A stretch of DNA of 64,000 nucleotides from positions 39,574 to 103,573 of the forward strand of contig JAAYFF010000041.1 of the NCBI GenBank assembly GCA_012728375.1. Reading direction: 5' to 3'. Shown one piece after another: positions 48,305 through 57,330 of this stretch. The DNA comes from Bacillota bacterium (GTDB taxonomy: Bacteria > Bacillota > Dethiobacteria > DTU022 > UBA8154). The notes under the pieces were generated by a model, which was given only the letters and a program-made list of their open reading frames with translations, made no database searches and was not told the DNA's origin. Position 1 is the first letter of the stretch, and every line of letters starts with the position of its first letter. The translations under genes and the position numbers were made by a program.

Positions 48305-49312
48305 ATGAAAATTATTGTTCTTGGAAATTATGGGCCTTACCCTCCTGCAGGAGGGAGTTGTTCCGGATACCTCCTTGAACACGACGGCTGCTTTGTTCTG
48401 CTCGATTGCGGCAACGGTGTTTTAAGCAATCTTCAATATTATATTGAAATAAAGGATCTTTCCGCGGTTATTGTTTCCCATCTGCACAGCGATCATATCT
48501 CGGATCTTTTTATTTTGCGCTATGCCTGGAAAAGAGAGATGGAAAAGGACCCAGGCCTTAAGCCTTTGGCGATTTACGCTCCAAACTCACCGGAAGATGA
48601 ATTCAAGAGGATACCGTATAAAGATGCATTTAGGGTCGAGGCGCTGAGCGCAGATACAGATATTCATATAGGACCCATGACCTTTTCTTTTCTACAGACT
48701 ATACATCCGGTACTTTGCTACGCTGTTTCTGCCCAAGTAGAAGGAAAAAAACAATTTGCTTATTCGGCTGATACGGAATATTTTCCCGGTCTGATCCCCT
48801 TTTTTAAAGGGGCTTCCCTGCTAATCTGCGAAGCAAATTATTTGGAAGCTGATCTGGAGCAAGGAGCGGTCAATCATATGAGCGCCTTTCAGGCCGGATC
48901 ATTAGCCCTGGAGGCGAATGTAAAAGATCTCCTGTTAACACATTTGCCTCCTTACCGGACCGAATCCCTTTACCTCAAAGAAGCCGGGCAAGTCTTTCCC
49001 AGAGCCTCCCTCGCGGAGCAAGGCCGACATTATTATTGCGGCGAAAGTCCGGCAAACGGGAAGAAGACGACCGAATGGGCCCAGCTTGATGTGGAAACGG
49101 ATCCCATTGTCTTATCTTTGATCGAAGGAAGGCTTAAAGCTGAAGGTATCCCTGTAATATACTCAGGAGAAGCATTGGGGGGTATTTACGGCCTGACAAC
49201 CGGGCCTCTGGCAGAAAAGAAAATCTTAGTTCCAGCCAGTCGTCTGGAAGAGGCCAAAAAAATCTTGCAGGATATTGAAAGCCAAGATCAAATGACCGAT
49301 GATTATTTTTAA
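48305..49312 (+). CDS. MBL-fold metallohydrolase fused to a DUF2007-like domain
   Basis: A 335-residue fusion. Residues 1-245 are a metallo-beta-lactamase-fold hydrolase of the RNase Z/YhfI type (VSHLHSDHISDLF metal motif, YSADTEYF, LLLTHLPPY). Residues ~260-330 form a DUF2007-like module (VLSLIEGRLKAEGIPVIYSG, GLTTGPLAEKKILVP, RLEEAKKIL), which is usually a separate small signal-transducing-like protein. CAGGAGGC precedes the ATG. Substrate is unknown; relatives act on cyclic phosphodiesters or phosphonates. Confidence 0.83.
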   Translation: MKIIVLGNYGPYPPAGGSCSGYLLEHDGCFVLLDCGNGVLSNLQYYIEIKDLSAVIVSHLHSDHISDLFILRYAWKREMEKDPGLKPLAIYAPNSPEDEFKRIPYKDAFRVEALSADTDIHIGPMTFSFLQTIHPVLCYAVSAQVEGKKQFAYSADTEYFPGLIPFFKGASLLICEANYLEADLEQGAVNHMSAFQAGSLALEANVKDLLLTHLPPYRTESLYLKEAGQVFPRASLAEQGRHYYCGESPANGKKTTEWAQLDVETDPIVLSLIEGRLKAEGIPVIYSGEALGGIYGLTTGPLAEKKILVPASRLEEAKKILQDIESQDQMTDDYF

Positions 49313-49384
49313 TATTTCCCGGGTAAGCGCACATTTCGACTTTTAAAAACATTGAGTAAAACCGGAAATTAGGAAGGAAGCCAT

Positions 49385-50728
49385 ATGCAGAATTCAAGTG
49401 CAAAAGAACAGAGCAGAGATAAAAAATACTTTATTGCAACTTACGGTTGCCAGATGAATGTTTATGATTCAGAAGTGCTGGCCGGGCACTTGGAAGAGCT
49501 GGGTTACTCCGCGGCCAAAAATGAGGAAGAAGCCGATGTCTTAATCATTAATACCTGCGCGGTCAGAAAAAAAGCTGAAGAAAAAGTTTTTAGTCGACTG
49601 GGTATGCTGCGGGAATTAAAAAGAAAGAAACCCGATATGATTATTGCCCTGTGGGGGTGTATGGTTCAACAGGAAGGGGTAGCCAGGAAAATAAAAGAGC
49701 GTTTTAATTTTATCGATTTGGTTTCCGGCCCCAATGCATTGGGAAGGTTTCCTGAGTTGCTTGAGACTGCCGGTTCTTCGGAACAAACGGTGTTTGATCT
49801 TAACCTTTCAGGAGAGAGGGAATTCCTCCCCATTAAAAGGGCAAAAAATTTCAAGGCGTGGGTTCCCATCAGCCACGGTTGTAATAATTTTTGTTCATAT
49901 TGTATTGTTCCATATGTAAGAGGCCCTGAAAAAAGCCGGCTCCCCGAAAATGTCATTGCTGAAGTAAAAGAACTGGCACAAAGCGGTTTTAAGGAAATTA
50001 CACTCTTAGGACAAAATGTGAATTCTTATGGCAAAGATTTACAGCAAAAAATTGATTTTGCGGATTTATTGTGTAAACTGGATCAACTTGACAATTTGCC
50101 TCGCATAAGATTTATGACCTCCCATCCCAGGGACTTTTCTGAAAAAACCGTCCGGGCTATTGCTGAAGGGAAAAATATCTGCGAACATATTCATCTTCCT
50201 CTGCAATCAGGAAGCGATCGAATTTTAGAAAAGATGAACCGCGGTTATACAAGGAGTTATTATCTGGAACTAATTGATATGATCAGAAAAATGATTCCCG
50301 GTTCTTCCATTACCACCGATATTATTGTAGGATTTCCCGGCGAAGATGAAGAGGATTTTGCCATGACAATGGAATTAATGGACAAGGTCCGTTTTGACGC
50401 GGCGTATATCTTTGTTTATTCGCCGCGGCGGGGGACAAAGGCTGCCGAAATGAAAAACCAAGTTCCAGCAGGGGTTAAAAGGGAAAGGGTCATTCAGCTT
50501 AACAAGCTGCAAAGCGGGATTGTCCTGGAAAAAAACCGGCTTCTACTGGGAAGTATACAAGAAATATTGGTGGAAGGAAAAAGCAAAACTGATAAAAACA
50601 TGTTTACCGGGAGGACGAGGACAAATAAAATTGTTCATTTTCCATGCAGCGACAATCTTCTGGGAAAATTTGTAAATGTGAAAATTGAGGAAGCGCGGGC
50701 ATGGAACTTGATAGGGATAATCAATTAA
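49385..50728 (+). CDS. miaB: tRNA-2-methylthio-N6-dimethylallyladenosine synthase MiaB
   Basis: A 447-residue radical-SAM methylthiotransferase that modifies A37 of tRNAs reading UNN codons. The UPF0004 domain has the start YGCQMNVYDSE, NTCAVRKKAEEK and WGCMVQ cysteines for the auxiliary cluster; the radical-SAM cluster is C166-x3-C170-x2-C173; the C-terminal TRAM domain follows. The YDSE (not VDSE) motif marks MiaB. miaA, the enzyme for the preceding step, is at 55914. GGAAGG lies just ahead of the ATG. Confidence 0.96.
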   Translation: MQNSSAKEQSRDKKYFIATYGCQMNVYDSEVLAGHLEELGYSAAKNEEEADVLIINTCAVRKKAEEKVFSRLGMLRELKRKKPDMIIALWGCMVQQEGVARKIKERFNFIDLVSGPNALGRFPELLETAGSSEQTVFDLNLSGEREFLPIKRAKNFKAWVPISHGCNNFCSYCIVPYVRGPEKSRLPENVIAEVKELAQSGFKEITLLGQNVNSYGKDLQQKIDFADLLCKLDQLDNLPRIRFMTSHPRDFSEKTVRAIAEGKNICEHIHLPLQSGSDRILEKMNRGYTRSYYLELIDMIRKMIPGSSITTDIIVGFPGEDEEDFAMTMELMDKVRFDAAYIFVYSPRRGTKAAEMKNQVPAGVKRERVIQLNKLQSGIVLEKNRLLLGSIQEILVEGKSKTDKNMFTGRTRTNKIVHFPCSDNLLGKFVNVKIEEARAWNLIGIIN

Positions 50729-50803
50729 AGCTAATAGTCTCTTTTAGAAAATAGCCTTGACGGTACTATAAAATTATTATATATTTAAAAGGTAATATCA
50801 TTT

Positions 50804-50819
50804 ATTGTTTAACAACAAT
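50804..50819. promoter_or_regulatory. Palindrome directly upstream of the Fur-family gene
   Basis: ATTGTT-TAAC-AACAAT is a perfect inverted repeat (50804-50819) that ends 12 bases before the start codon and touches the ribosome-binding site GAGGGG. It could be an operator or an RNA hairpin. Confidence 0.45.
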
Positions 50820-50831
50820 TGAGGGGTAAAA

Positions 50832-51287
50832 ATGCAAACAATTGAGGAAATCCTGCGGGCCAAAAAGATTAAGGTAACGCCTCAGAGAATGGCAGTATAT
50901 TCAATTTTAAAGGATACCAAATCGCATCCCAGTGTAGAAAAAATTTACCAAAGATTGAAGCCTAATTATCCGGCTATGAGTCTTGCCACAGTATATAAAA
51001 CTGTCGATATTCTGAAAAAAGTCGGCTTAATCCAGGAGTTAAATATCGGGGAGGGCGGTTTGCGTTATGACGCTGATACAAGCCCCCATTCCCATGTATA
51101 CTGTGAAAATTGCGGCAGAGTGGATGACTTGGAGCAGGACCTTTTTTTAGAGATTTTTAACGGAAAAGATTTACTTGAAAAAATGGATGAGAAAACTGAT
51201 TTTAAAATTTATTCCATACAGATTTATTTCTACGGCCTGTGTCCGCAATGTAAAAACAACAACTCAAAGGCTGTTTCTTTAAAATAA
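50832..51287 (+). CDS. perR: PerR-like Fur-family regulator
   Basis: A 151-residue metal-dependent repressor. The winged-helix domain (VTPQRMAVYSILKDTKSHPS, SLATVYKTVDILKKVGLI) is followed by the dimer domain with regulatory ligands RYDADTSPHSH and VDDLEQD, and two structural zinc CxxC pairs (CENC and CPQC). The Asp in VDD where Fur has Glu is the PerR pattern, so peroxide sensing by histidine oxidation is likely. GAGGGGTAAAA precedes the ATG. It is monocistronic, with its own terminator. Confidence 0.85.
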   Translation: MQTIEEILRAKKIKVTPQRMAVYSILKDTKSHPSVEKIYQRLKPNYPAMSLATVYKTVDILKKVGLIQELNIGEGGLRYDADTSPHSHVYCENCGRVDDLEQDLFLEIFNGKDLLEKMDEKTDFKIYSIQIYFYGLCPQCKNNNSKAVSLK

Positions 51288-51328
51288 AAATTTTTTTTCA
51301 TATTTAAACTAATTTAAACTTATAGTCG

Positions 51329-51358
51329 GAACTTGCAGTAATAAGCAGGTTCTTTTTT
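51329..51358 (+). terminator. Terminator after the PerR-like gene
   Basis: GAACTTGC/GCAGGTTC (51329-51336 and 51345-51352, one G-T pair) followed by six T. Confidence 0.75.
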
Positions 51359-51382
51359 CATTATCAGGAACTATGTTATAAT
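51354..51382 (+). promoter_or_regulatory. Candidate promoter of mutS
   Basis: A perfect TATAAT at 51377-51382; the -35 region (TTTTCA near 51355) is weak. It sits 37 bases before mutS. Confidence 0.45.
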
Positions 51383-51418
51383 AAACCCAAATGTTACTTT
51401 CGCAGGTGGGCAGTTCTT

Positions 51419-54121
51419 ATGGCAAAATTAACACCAATGATGGAGCAGTTTAAAAAAATCAAAGAAAAATATCCTGAAGCGATTCTTTTTTTTCGGGTAG
51501 GCGATTTTTATGAAATGTTTTTTGAAGATGCCGTAACCGCTTCAAAGGAACTTGAAATTACCCTGACAAGCAGGGACGGAAATAAGGAAAATGCGGTACC
51601 CCTGGCTGGCTTCCCCCATCATGCAGCTTCCGGCTATATTGCGCGTCTGATGGAAAAGGGTTACAAGGTGGCTATCTGCGAACAGGTTGAAGATCCCGCC
51701 ACGGCACGGGGACTTGTAAAAAGGGAAGTTGTCCGGGTGATCACGCCGGGGACGCGGGTTGAAGATAATTTGCTGGAAGAGGACCGGAATAATTACCTTG
51801 CCTCCGTTTATCTGCCGGATCCTCTCCTTGACAATGAAAAAGAATACGGCCTGTCTGTTGTGGATGTTTCTACCGGTGAAATAATGGTTTTTCATTTTGG
51901 CGGCCTTGAAGCGGAAAATGAAATTCGGGATGAAATTTCCCGTCTTCAACCTTCGGAAATACTTTTAATCGCTTCAGAAAAAAACCGTTCTGCCAACCCT
52001 GCTTTCCTTGCTTTCCTGGAAGAAGAAAGCAGGGCTATAAATTATCTGGAACCTTTCCCCAACAGAAAAGCAGCCGGTACTTTTTTAACAGAAATAAACT
52101 GTCCGTCTTTGCTGGAAAGTTTAGAAGCGGTAAGCACTCCTGCTTTCCTCGCTACTGCCTCAGCCCTTCGTTATATTAACGAGATGCAAAAAGCTTCCAT
52201 GTCGTATTTTCAACGCATTCGCTTTATTGAAAAAGGCGAGGCGATGTTCCTGGACGGTATTACCCTGCGCAATCTTGAGATCTTTGAAACTATTCGCTTA
52301 CGGGACAAGGAGGGCTCCCTTTTTAGTATTTTAAACAGAACCAGGACCTCCATGGGCGGAAGAATGTTGCGCAAATGGTTCCAAAGGCCATTGCTGGACC
52401 GTAACCTTTTGACCCTTCGTTGGGAAGCTGTCGATGAACTGAGAAACAATCCTTTTGTTCGCGGGGAAATAAAAAGACTGCTCAAAGAGATCTGTGATCT
52501 GGAAAGATTTTGCGGACGTTTGAACCTTGGCCAAATTGGACCGCGTGAAATGCTGTCATTGAAAAGAACATTGCAGCTTTTGCCGAAACTGAAAAGCATA
52601 CTCGCTGAAACAAAGGCCGGACTCTTAAAAGAAATGGGAGAAAAAATTCCTGATTTTGCCGTCTTAACGGAAGAACTCGAACAGGCCATCAATGAGGATG
52701 TTCCTTTTGCCTTAAAGGACGGAAATATCTTTAAGACGGGTTATGCCGATGAGATAGACAAGCTCCGCAGGATTTCCGAGGACAGTAAATCTTGGATGCT
52801 GGAGCTGGAACAGCAGGAAAGGGAAAGAACCGGGATAAAGACATTAAAAGTTGGGTTTAACAAAGTATTCGGCTACTACCTGGAGGTGACAAAGTTACAA
52901 CAGGCTCGCGTTCCCTCCAATTATATCCGCAGGCAAACCCTGGCTAACGCCGAACGCTATATTACCCAGGAGTTAAAAGAAAAAGAAGACCTTATTCTTA
53001 ACGCGGAAGAGAAGTTGGCCCGGCTGGAAGCGGAACTCTTTCAGGAGTTATGCCGCAAAGTGGCGGCATACACTTCGGAGTTGCAGCTTGCAGCCGCCCA
53101 AATAGCCACTCTGGACTGTATTTTTTCCCTGGCTGATGCGGCTTCCGCTTACCATTACGTTAAACCTTCCCTTTCTGAAGATGGAAGCATGCACATCCAG
53201 GGATGCCGTCATCCTGTTGTAGAGCAAAAGGGAGAGGACCTTTTTGTTCCTAATGATATTTTTCTCGATGAGCACAATGAAAGAATACAAATTATAACGG
53301 GACCGAATATGGCCGGAAAAAGTACCTATTGCCGGAGTGCCGCCCTGTCGTTGATTATGGCTCAGGCCGGCGGCTTTGTTCCGGCTGAATCGATGATTTT
53401 TACACCGCTTAAACGTATATTTGCCAGGGTTGGGGCCAGCGACGACTTGAGCAGGGGAAGAAGTACCTTTATGGTTGAAATGGAGGAAACAGCCTCAATC
53501 TTAGCAAGCGCAGGGAACGATTGCCTTGTTATACTCGATGAAATCGGACGTGGAACCAGTACCTTCGACGGGATGAGCCTGGCCAGGGCAATTCTGGAAT
53601 ATTTACACAGTAAAGCCGGGGTCAAGGTTCTTTTTTCAACCCATTACCATGAGTTAACCGCGCTGGAAGAACAGCTTGCGGGGGTTAGGAATTATACCGT
53701 TACCGTCCGTGAAAAAGGAAATTCAGTCATCTTTTTGAGAAAAGTTATCCCGGGAAAAGCAGATCGCAGCTACGGCATCAATGTTGCGCGCATGGCCGGT
53801 CTTCCCGACGAGGTTATATCTAAGGCGCGGAAGTATCTAAAGGAATTGGAAGAAACAAACTCTAATAATTGCTCAGCTGGGAATATGCCCCAAGTCCAAC
53901 AGTCCGCCTGGAAAGCAATATCTCAGGACAAAGAAGGCCAGCTTTCCCTTTTCCCTGAAACGCGGACGGAAACGGCTGCCCTGTCGAGAAAAGAAAAAAG
54001 AATTATTGAAGAGATAAAAATTTTAAACCTCGTCAATTTTACACCCCTGGAAGCCTTGCTAAAACTTTTTTCCTTCCAAAACAGGCTGCTTGGAGACTCT
54101 TCACAAAAAAAGGATAGGTGA
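51419..54121 (+). CDS. mutS: DNA mismatch repair protein MutS
   Basis: A 900-residue mismatch-recognition ATPase. The N-terminal domain holds the mismatch-binding FFRVGDFYEMFFEDA (Phe-x-Glu type contact), the lever and clamp follow, and the ATPase has Walker A GPNMAGKSTYCRS, Walker B VILDEIGRGTSTFDG and the C-terminal helix-turn-helix. It is in an operon with mutL (six bases after), miaA and hfq, the classical order. The length (about 40 residues longer than E. coli MutS) comes from a variable C-terminal part. Confidence 0.97.
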   Translation: MAKLTPMMEQFKKIKEKYPEAILFFRVGDFYEMFFEDAVTASKELEITLTSRDGNKENAVPLAGFPHHAASGYIARLMEKGYKVAICEQVEDPATARGLVKREVVRVITPGTRVEDNLLEEDRNNYLASVYLPDPLLDNEKEYGLSVVDVSTGEIMVFHFGGLEAENEIRDEISRLQPSEILLIASEKNRSANPAFLAFLEEESRAINYLEPFPNRKAAGTFLTEINCPSLLESLEAVSTPAFLATASALRYINEMQKASMSYFQRIRFIEKGEAMFLDGITLRNLEIFETIRLRDKEGSLFSILNRTRTSMGGRMLRKWFQRPLLDRNLLTLRWEAVDELRNNPFVRGEIKRLLKEICDLERFCGRLNLGQIGPREMLSLKRTLQLLPKLKSILAETKAGLLKEMGEKIPDFAVLTEELEQAINEDVPFALKDGNIFKTGYADEIDKLRRISEDSKSWMLELEQQERERTGIKTLKVGFNKVFGYYLEVTKLQQARVPSNYIRRQTLANAERYITQELKEKEDLILNAEEKLARLEAELFQELCRKVAAYTSELQLAAAQIATLDCIFSLADAASAYHYVKPSLSEDGSMHIQGCRHPVVEQKGEDLFVPNDIFLDEHNERIQIITGPNMAGKSTYCRSAALSLIMAQAGGFVPAESMIFTPLKRIFARVGASDDLSRGRSTFMVEMEETASILASAGNDCLVILDEIGRGTSTFDGMSLARAILEYLHSKAGVKVLFSTHYHELTALEEQLAGVRNYTVTVREKGNSVIFLRKVIPGKADRSYGINVARMAGLPDEVISKARKYLKELEETNSNNCSAGNMPQVQQSAWKAISQDKEGQLSLFPETRTETAALSRKEKRIIEEIKILNLVNFTPLEALLKLFSFQNRLLGDSSQKKDR

Positions 54122-54127
54122 GAAAGG

Positions 54128-55885
54128 GTGCCCATTAAAAAATTGCCCCCTGAGACAGCCAATCAAATTGCCGCGGGTGAAGTTGTGGAAAACCCGGCAT
54201 CAGTAGTAAAAGAACTGGTGGAAAATGCCCTGGATGCTGGAGCCGGGCGTATCAGGGTTTTGCTTCAACAGGGAGGGCTGCGGGAAATTACCGTTATTGA
54301 CAACGGAAGCGGCATCCCTCCCGGTGAGCTGCGACTGGCTGTGGAGAGGCATGCAACGAGCAAAATTCTAGACATTGGAGATTTGGGCAGCGTACTGACC
54401 CTCGGCTTCAGGGGCGAAGCACTTCCCAGTATCGCCTCCGTCTCAAGATTAACCATTACGTCGCGTCACTATGAGGATGAAGCCGGAGCAAGTATTTTCC
54501 TGGAAGGCGGGGTCGAAAAAGATTTTAAAGAAATAGGGTTTCCAGTAGGAACGAGGGTTACTGTTCAGGATCTTTTTTTTAATACCCCGGCCAGGCGCAA
54601 ATTTTTAAAGGGCATTTCCGCGGAAACGGCAAAAGTCTCTCGTATGATGCAGGTTCTCTCCCTTTCCAGGCCGGATGTTTCTTTTACCCTGGAAAGGGAA
54701 AAGGGTGTTCTATGGGAAACATCCGGGGACGGAAATCTTAAAAACGTTATCCTGACGCTTTTCGGCCATGACCTGGGCAAGCAGTTAATTCCGCTGGATT
54801 TTACGGAAAAAGAGTACCGTTTGAGGGGGTACGTAAGCGACCCTACTTCTTTCCGCAACAATAGAGGCTTTCAGTTTTTCTATGTTAACGGCCGGGCTGT
54901 TCAGAGCAAACCGCTCAGGGAATCTCTCGACAAAAGCTATTCCAGCCTGATTACTTCCAAAAAATATCCCCTGGCATTTCTTTTTCTTTCTCTGCCCCCG
55001 GCAGATATTGATGTTAACGTCCACCCTTCAAAAACAGAAATACGTCTGTACCAGGAGGAATTGGTCCGCTCTTTCCTGGTTAAATCCTTAAGCGCGGCTT
55101 TTCAAGGGGGAAGGCGTTTTCCCGTGTATAATTGGAGGGGGGAGACGATCCAAACGGAAAAGAAAACAGATAGTTGCCCGCAAAAAGTACAGATTCAGGA
55201 GAATATCCTTGCCTATGGTGAAAACGAATTGGAGGAAAAACCAGGTTATTTTAACCGGGAACATTTACTGAAAAGCGAAAAGCCGGCGTTAAATAAAGAG
55301 CCGCTCCTTGAAAAACCTTTTTACGATATGATCGTCGGGCAGGCCTTCGGAACATATATTCTTTTGCAAAAAGGAGAAGATCTGCTTTTTATGGATCAAC
55401 ACGCAGCCCACGAAAGAATACTTTGGGAAAGGGTGCAGCAGACGAACAGCGATCTTTTGCAGGGTAGCCAGATTGCGTTGCCGCTCCCCTTTGAACTGCC
55501 CTTGTATATTGCCGAAGAAATTTACGGTAAGTTAAACTTGCTGGAAGAAATAGGATTAGAACTGGAGCGATTTGGCCATAATACATTTATAATACGCACA
55601 GTACCGCTTTTTTTAAAGGATGTCTTTTATCCGGAGATGTTGCTGGATCTCTTTGAAAAATTAACCTCCCAGCCTTTAAAAAGAGAGGATTTTCAAAAAG
55701 AGGCTCTTTTGCAGTTATCATGCAAGGCAGCCCTTAAAGCGAACAAAGCATTGACAACGGAAGAAATAAGAGCGCTCCTGGAGCAATTGGAAAAGTGCCG
55801 TGATCCCTTTTTTTGTCCCCATGGAAGGCCTGTTTTTTTTAAAATGAATAAAGCTGAACTGGAGAAATATTTTAAAAGGCGCTGA
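54128..55885 (+). CDS. mutL: DNA mismatch repair protein MutL
   Basis: A 585-residue GHKL ATPase that couples mismatch recognition to excision. N-terminal motifs: QIAAGEVVENPASVVKELVEN (shortened), DNGSGIPPGEL, RHATSKI, GFRGEALPSIASVS. The C-terminal domain has DQHAAHERILWERV (the DQHA(X)2E(X)4E nuclease motif), CKAALKANKALT and FFCPHGRPVFFKM, so it is an endonuclease MutL as expected in bacteria without MutH. GTG start 54128 follows mutS by six bases. Confidence 0.96.
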   Translation: MPIKKLPPETANQIAAGEVVENPASVVKELVENALDAGAGRIRVLLQQGGLREITVIDNGSGIPPGELRLAVERHATSKILDIGDLGSVLTLGFRGEALPSIASVSRLTITSRHYEDEAGASIFLEGGVEKDFKEIGFPVGTRVTVQDLFFNTPARRKFLKGISAETAKVSRMMQVLSLSRPDVSFTLEREKGVLWETSGDGNLKNVILTLFGHDLGKQLIPLDFTEKEYRLRGYVSDPTSFRNNRGFQFFYVNGRAVQSKPLRESLDKSYSSLITSKKYPLAFLFLSLPPADIDVNVHPSKTEIRLYQEELVRSFLVKSLSAAFQGGRRFPVYNWRGETIQTEKKTDSCPQKVQIQENILAYGENELEEKPGYFNREHLLKSEKPALNKEPLLEKPFYDMIVGQAFGTYILLQKGEDLLFMDQHAAHERILWERVQQTNSDLLQGSQIALPLPFELPLYIAEEIYGKLNLLEEIGLELERFGHNTFIIRTVPLFLKDVFYPEMLLDLFEKLTSQPLKREDFQKEALLQLSCKAALKANKALTTEEIRALLEQLEKCRDPFFCPHGRPVFFKMNKAELEKYFKRR

Positions 55886-55913
55886 ACATGGGGTTGAAAA
55901 GGAGGACAACTTT

Positions 55914-56873
55914 GTGGACGAGGCAAACATCGGAAGAAAAAACAAAATCCCTCTTGTAGTCATTGCCGGACCGACAGCTACAGGGAAAACAGAGCTTTCT
56001 ATTCTTCTGGCAGAGAGGATAGGCGGGGAGATTGTCTCCGCTGATTCTGTACAGGTTTACCGGTTCCTGGATATTGGAAGCGCCAAACCAACTGCCGAGG
56101 AAAAAAGGGGGATTCCCCATTACATGATCGATGTTGTTGAGCCTGATGCAAACTTCACGGTTTTTGATTTCCAATCCATGGCCAGAAAACATATTAAGGA
56201 CATTCATTCCAGGGGTAAATTTCCCATACTGGTTGGAGGTACAGGTTTATATATCAAAGCCCTTATTGATGAATACACTTTTCGCAGCGGGAAATATAAT
56301 GAAGGTGTGCGAAAACAACTGCAGGATGAGCTAAGCAGATTCGGGAAAGAACATCTTTACCGGAAACTGCAAGGAATCGATCCTGAAAGGGCAAGAAAGC
56401 TGCATATCAATGATACCAAGCGTATTATCAGGGCTTTGGAATATTATTACTTAACCGGGGAGTCCATTTCCAGGCAGGAAGAATTAACTTTGCAACATAA
56501 CAGTCCTTATAACTTAATCATGATAGGCTTAACCATGCGAAGGGAGCTGCTTTACAGCAGGATAAACCGGCGAGTGGATTTGATGCTCCAAAAAGGGCTG
56601 CTGCAAGAAGTTAGCAGCCTCCTGGAAAGAGGATATTCGAGCAATTTAAAATCCATGCAATCTCTGGGTTATAGACATATGCTCATGTTTATACAAAAGG
56701 TTTGGGATTGGGACAAAGCTGTCTCTGCTTTTAAGCAGGACACCAGAAAATTTGCCAAGAGACAAATGACCTGGTTTAAAGCCGACAAAAGAATTACCTG
56801 GTTTGAAATAGAGGCAGACATGAAATTGGAACCAATACTGGATAGTATTTGTTTAAAGGTTGCAGGATATTAA
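55914..56873 (+). CDS. miaA: tRNA dimethylallyltransferase MiaA
   Basis: A 319-residue transferase that adds the dimethylallyl group to A37 of tRNA, the substrate of MiaB. P-loop GPTATGKTELS, SADSVQVYRFLDIGSAKP, HYMIDVVEPD, GGTGLYIKAL and RQMTWFKADKRITWFE are conserved. GTG 55914 follows AAAGGAGG. Next is hfq, the usual neighbour from proteobacteria to Firmicutes. About 100 residues after the P-loop carry the dimethylallyl-diphosphate and tRNA-binding parts. Confidence 0.96.
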   Translation: MDEANIGRKNKIPLVVIAGPTATGKTELSILLAERIGGEIVSADSVQVYRFLDIGSAKPTAEEKRGIPHYMIDVVEPDANFTVFDFQSMARKHIKDIHSRGKFPILVGGTGLYIKALIDEYTFRSGKYNEGVRKQLQDELSRFGKEHLYRKLQGIDPERARKLHINDTKRIIRALEYYYLTGESISRQEELTLQHNSPYNLIMIGLTMRRELLYSRINRRVDLMLQKGLLQEVSSLLERGYSSNLKSMQSLGYRHMLMFIQKVWDWDKAVSAFKQDTRKFAKRQMTWFKADKRITWFEIEADMKLEPILDSICLKVAGY

Positions 56874-56920
56874 CATCTTATTCCGAATAAAGTATATAAA
56901 CAAAGCAGGAGGCGAAAAGA

Positions 56921-57154
56921 ATGACTAAGGGGCCTTTAAATCTTCAGGATAACTTTTTAAATCAGATTCGCAAGGAAAATACACCCGCAACAATATTTCT
57001 GGTTAACGGATACCAAATAAAAGGGAGCATCCGCAGTTTTGACAATTTTACCATTCTGCTGGAAGTTGACGGAAAACAGCAAATGGTTTACAAACACGCT
57101 GTTTCTACGATTATCCCTTTCAGAAATATTGCTTTTAACCCTACTGCCGAATAA
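56921..57154 (+). CDS. hfq: RNA chaperone Hfq
   Basis: A 77-residue Sm-like hexamer protein that binds small RNAs and mRNAs. Sm1 is [21 protein letters not shown] (shortened) and Sm2 the invariant [10 protein letters not shown]. The N-terminal [16 protein letters not shown] gives the adenine-binding distal face residues. The C-terminal tail is short, as in Gram-positive Hfq. CAGGAGG precedes the ATG. A terminator follows, so it ends the mutSL-miaA unit. Confidence 0.97.
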   Translation: MTKGPLNLQDNFLNQIRKENTPATIFLVNGYQIKGSIRSFDNFTILLEVDGKQQMVYKHAVSTIIPFRNIAFNPTAE

Positions 57155-57203
57155 ACCGGAGGGGTCTTTATCCATAAATCTGTCTTCCCGCCTGAGAGCA
57201 AAT

Positions 57204-57230
57204 AAAGACACTTGTTTCCAAGTGTCTTTT
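57204..57230 (+). terminator. Terminator after hfq
   Basis: AAAGACACTTG/CAAGTGTCTTT (57204-57214 and 57219-57229), perfect 11-bp stem with a TTTC loop. Confidence 0.85.
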
Positions 57231-57252
57231 AATTATTGTTTTGCAGTGTTAT

Positions 57253-57269
57253 GTTACAATTATTGTAAC
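57253..57269. promoter_or_regulatory. Perfect palindrome upstream of hflX
   Basis: GTTACAAT-T-ATTGTAAC is a 17-bp perfect inverted repeat between the hfq terminator and hflX, where the hflX promoter should lie. No known regulator box (GlnR/TnrA, CtsR, HrcA, LexA) matches it. Confidence 0.55.
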
Positions 57270-57330
57270 TGCTCAGTTTATCTTTAAAAAGAGCATCTGA
57301 AAGGAAGAGTGCGGCAAAATTAGCGAAACG

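Noticed and set aside
50750..50803. PerR box upstream of the PerR-like gene
   Set aside because: The AT-rich stretch CTATAAAATTATTATA only loosely resembles TTATAAT-N-ATTATAA and is not better than chance in such sequence.
57253..57269. GlnR/TnrA site at hflX
   Set aside because: The palindrome has GTTAC/GTAAC arms; the TGTNA-N7-TNACA pattern is not met.
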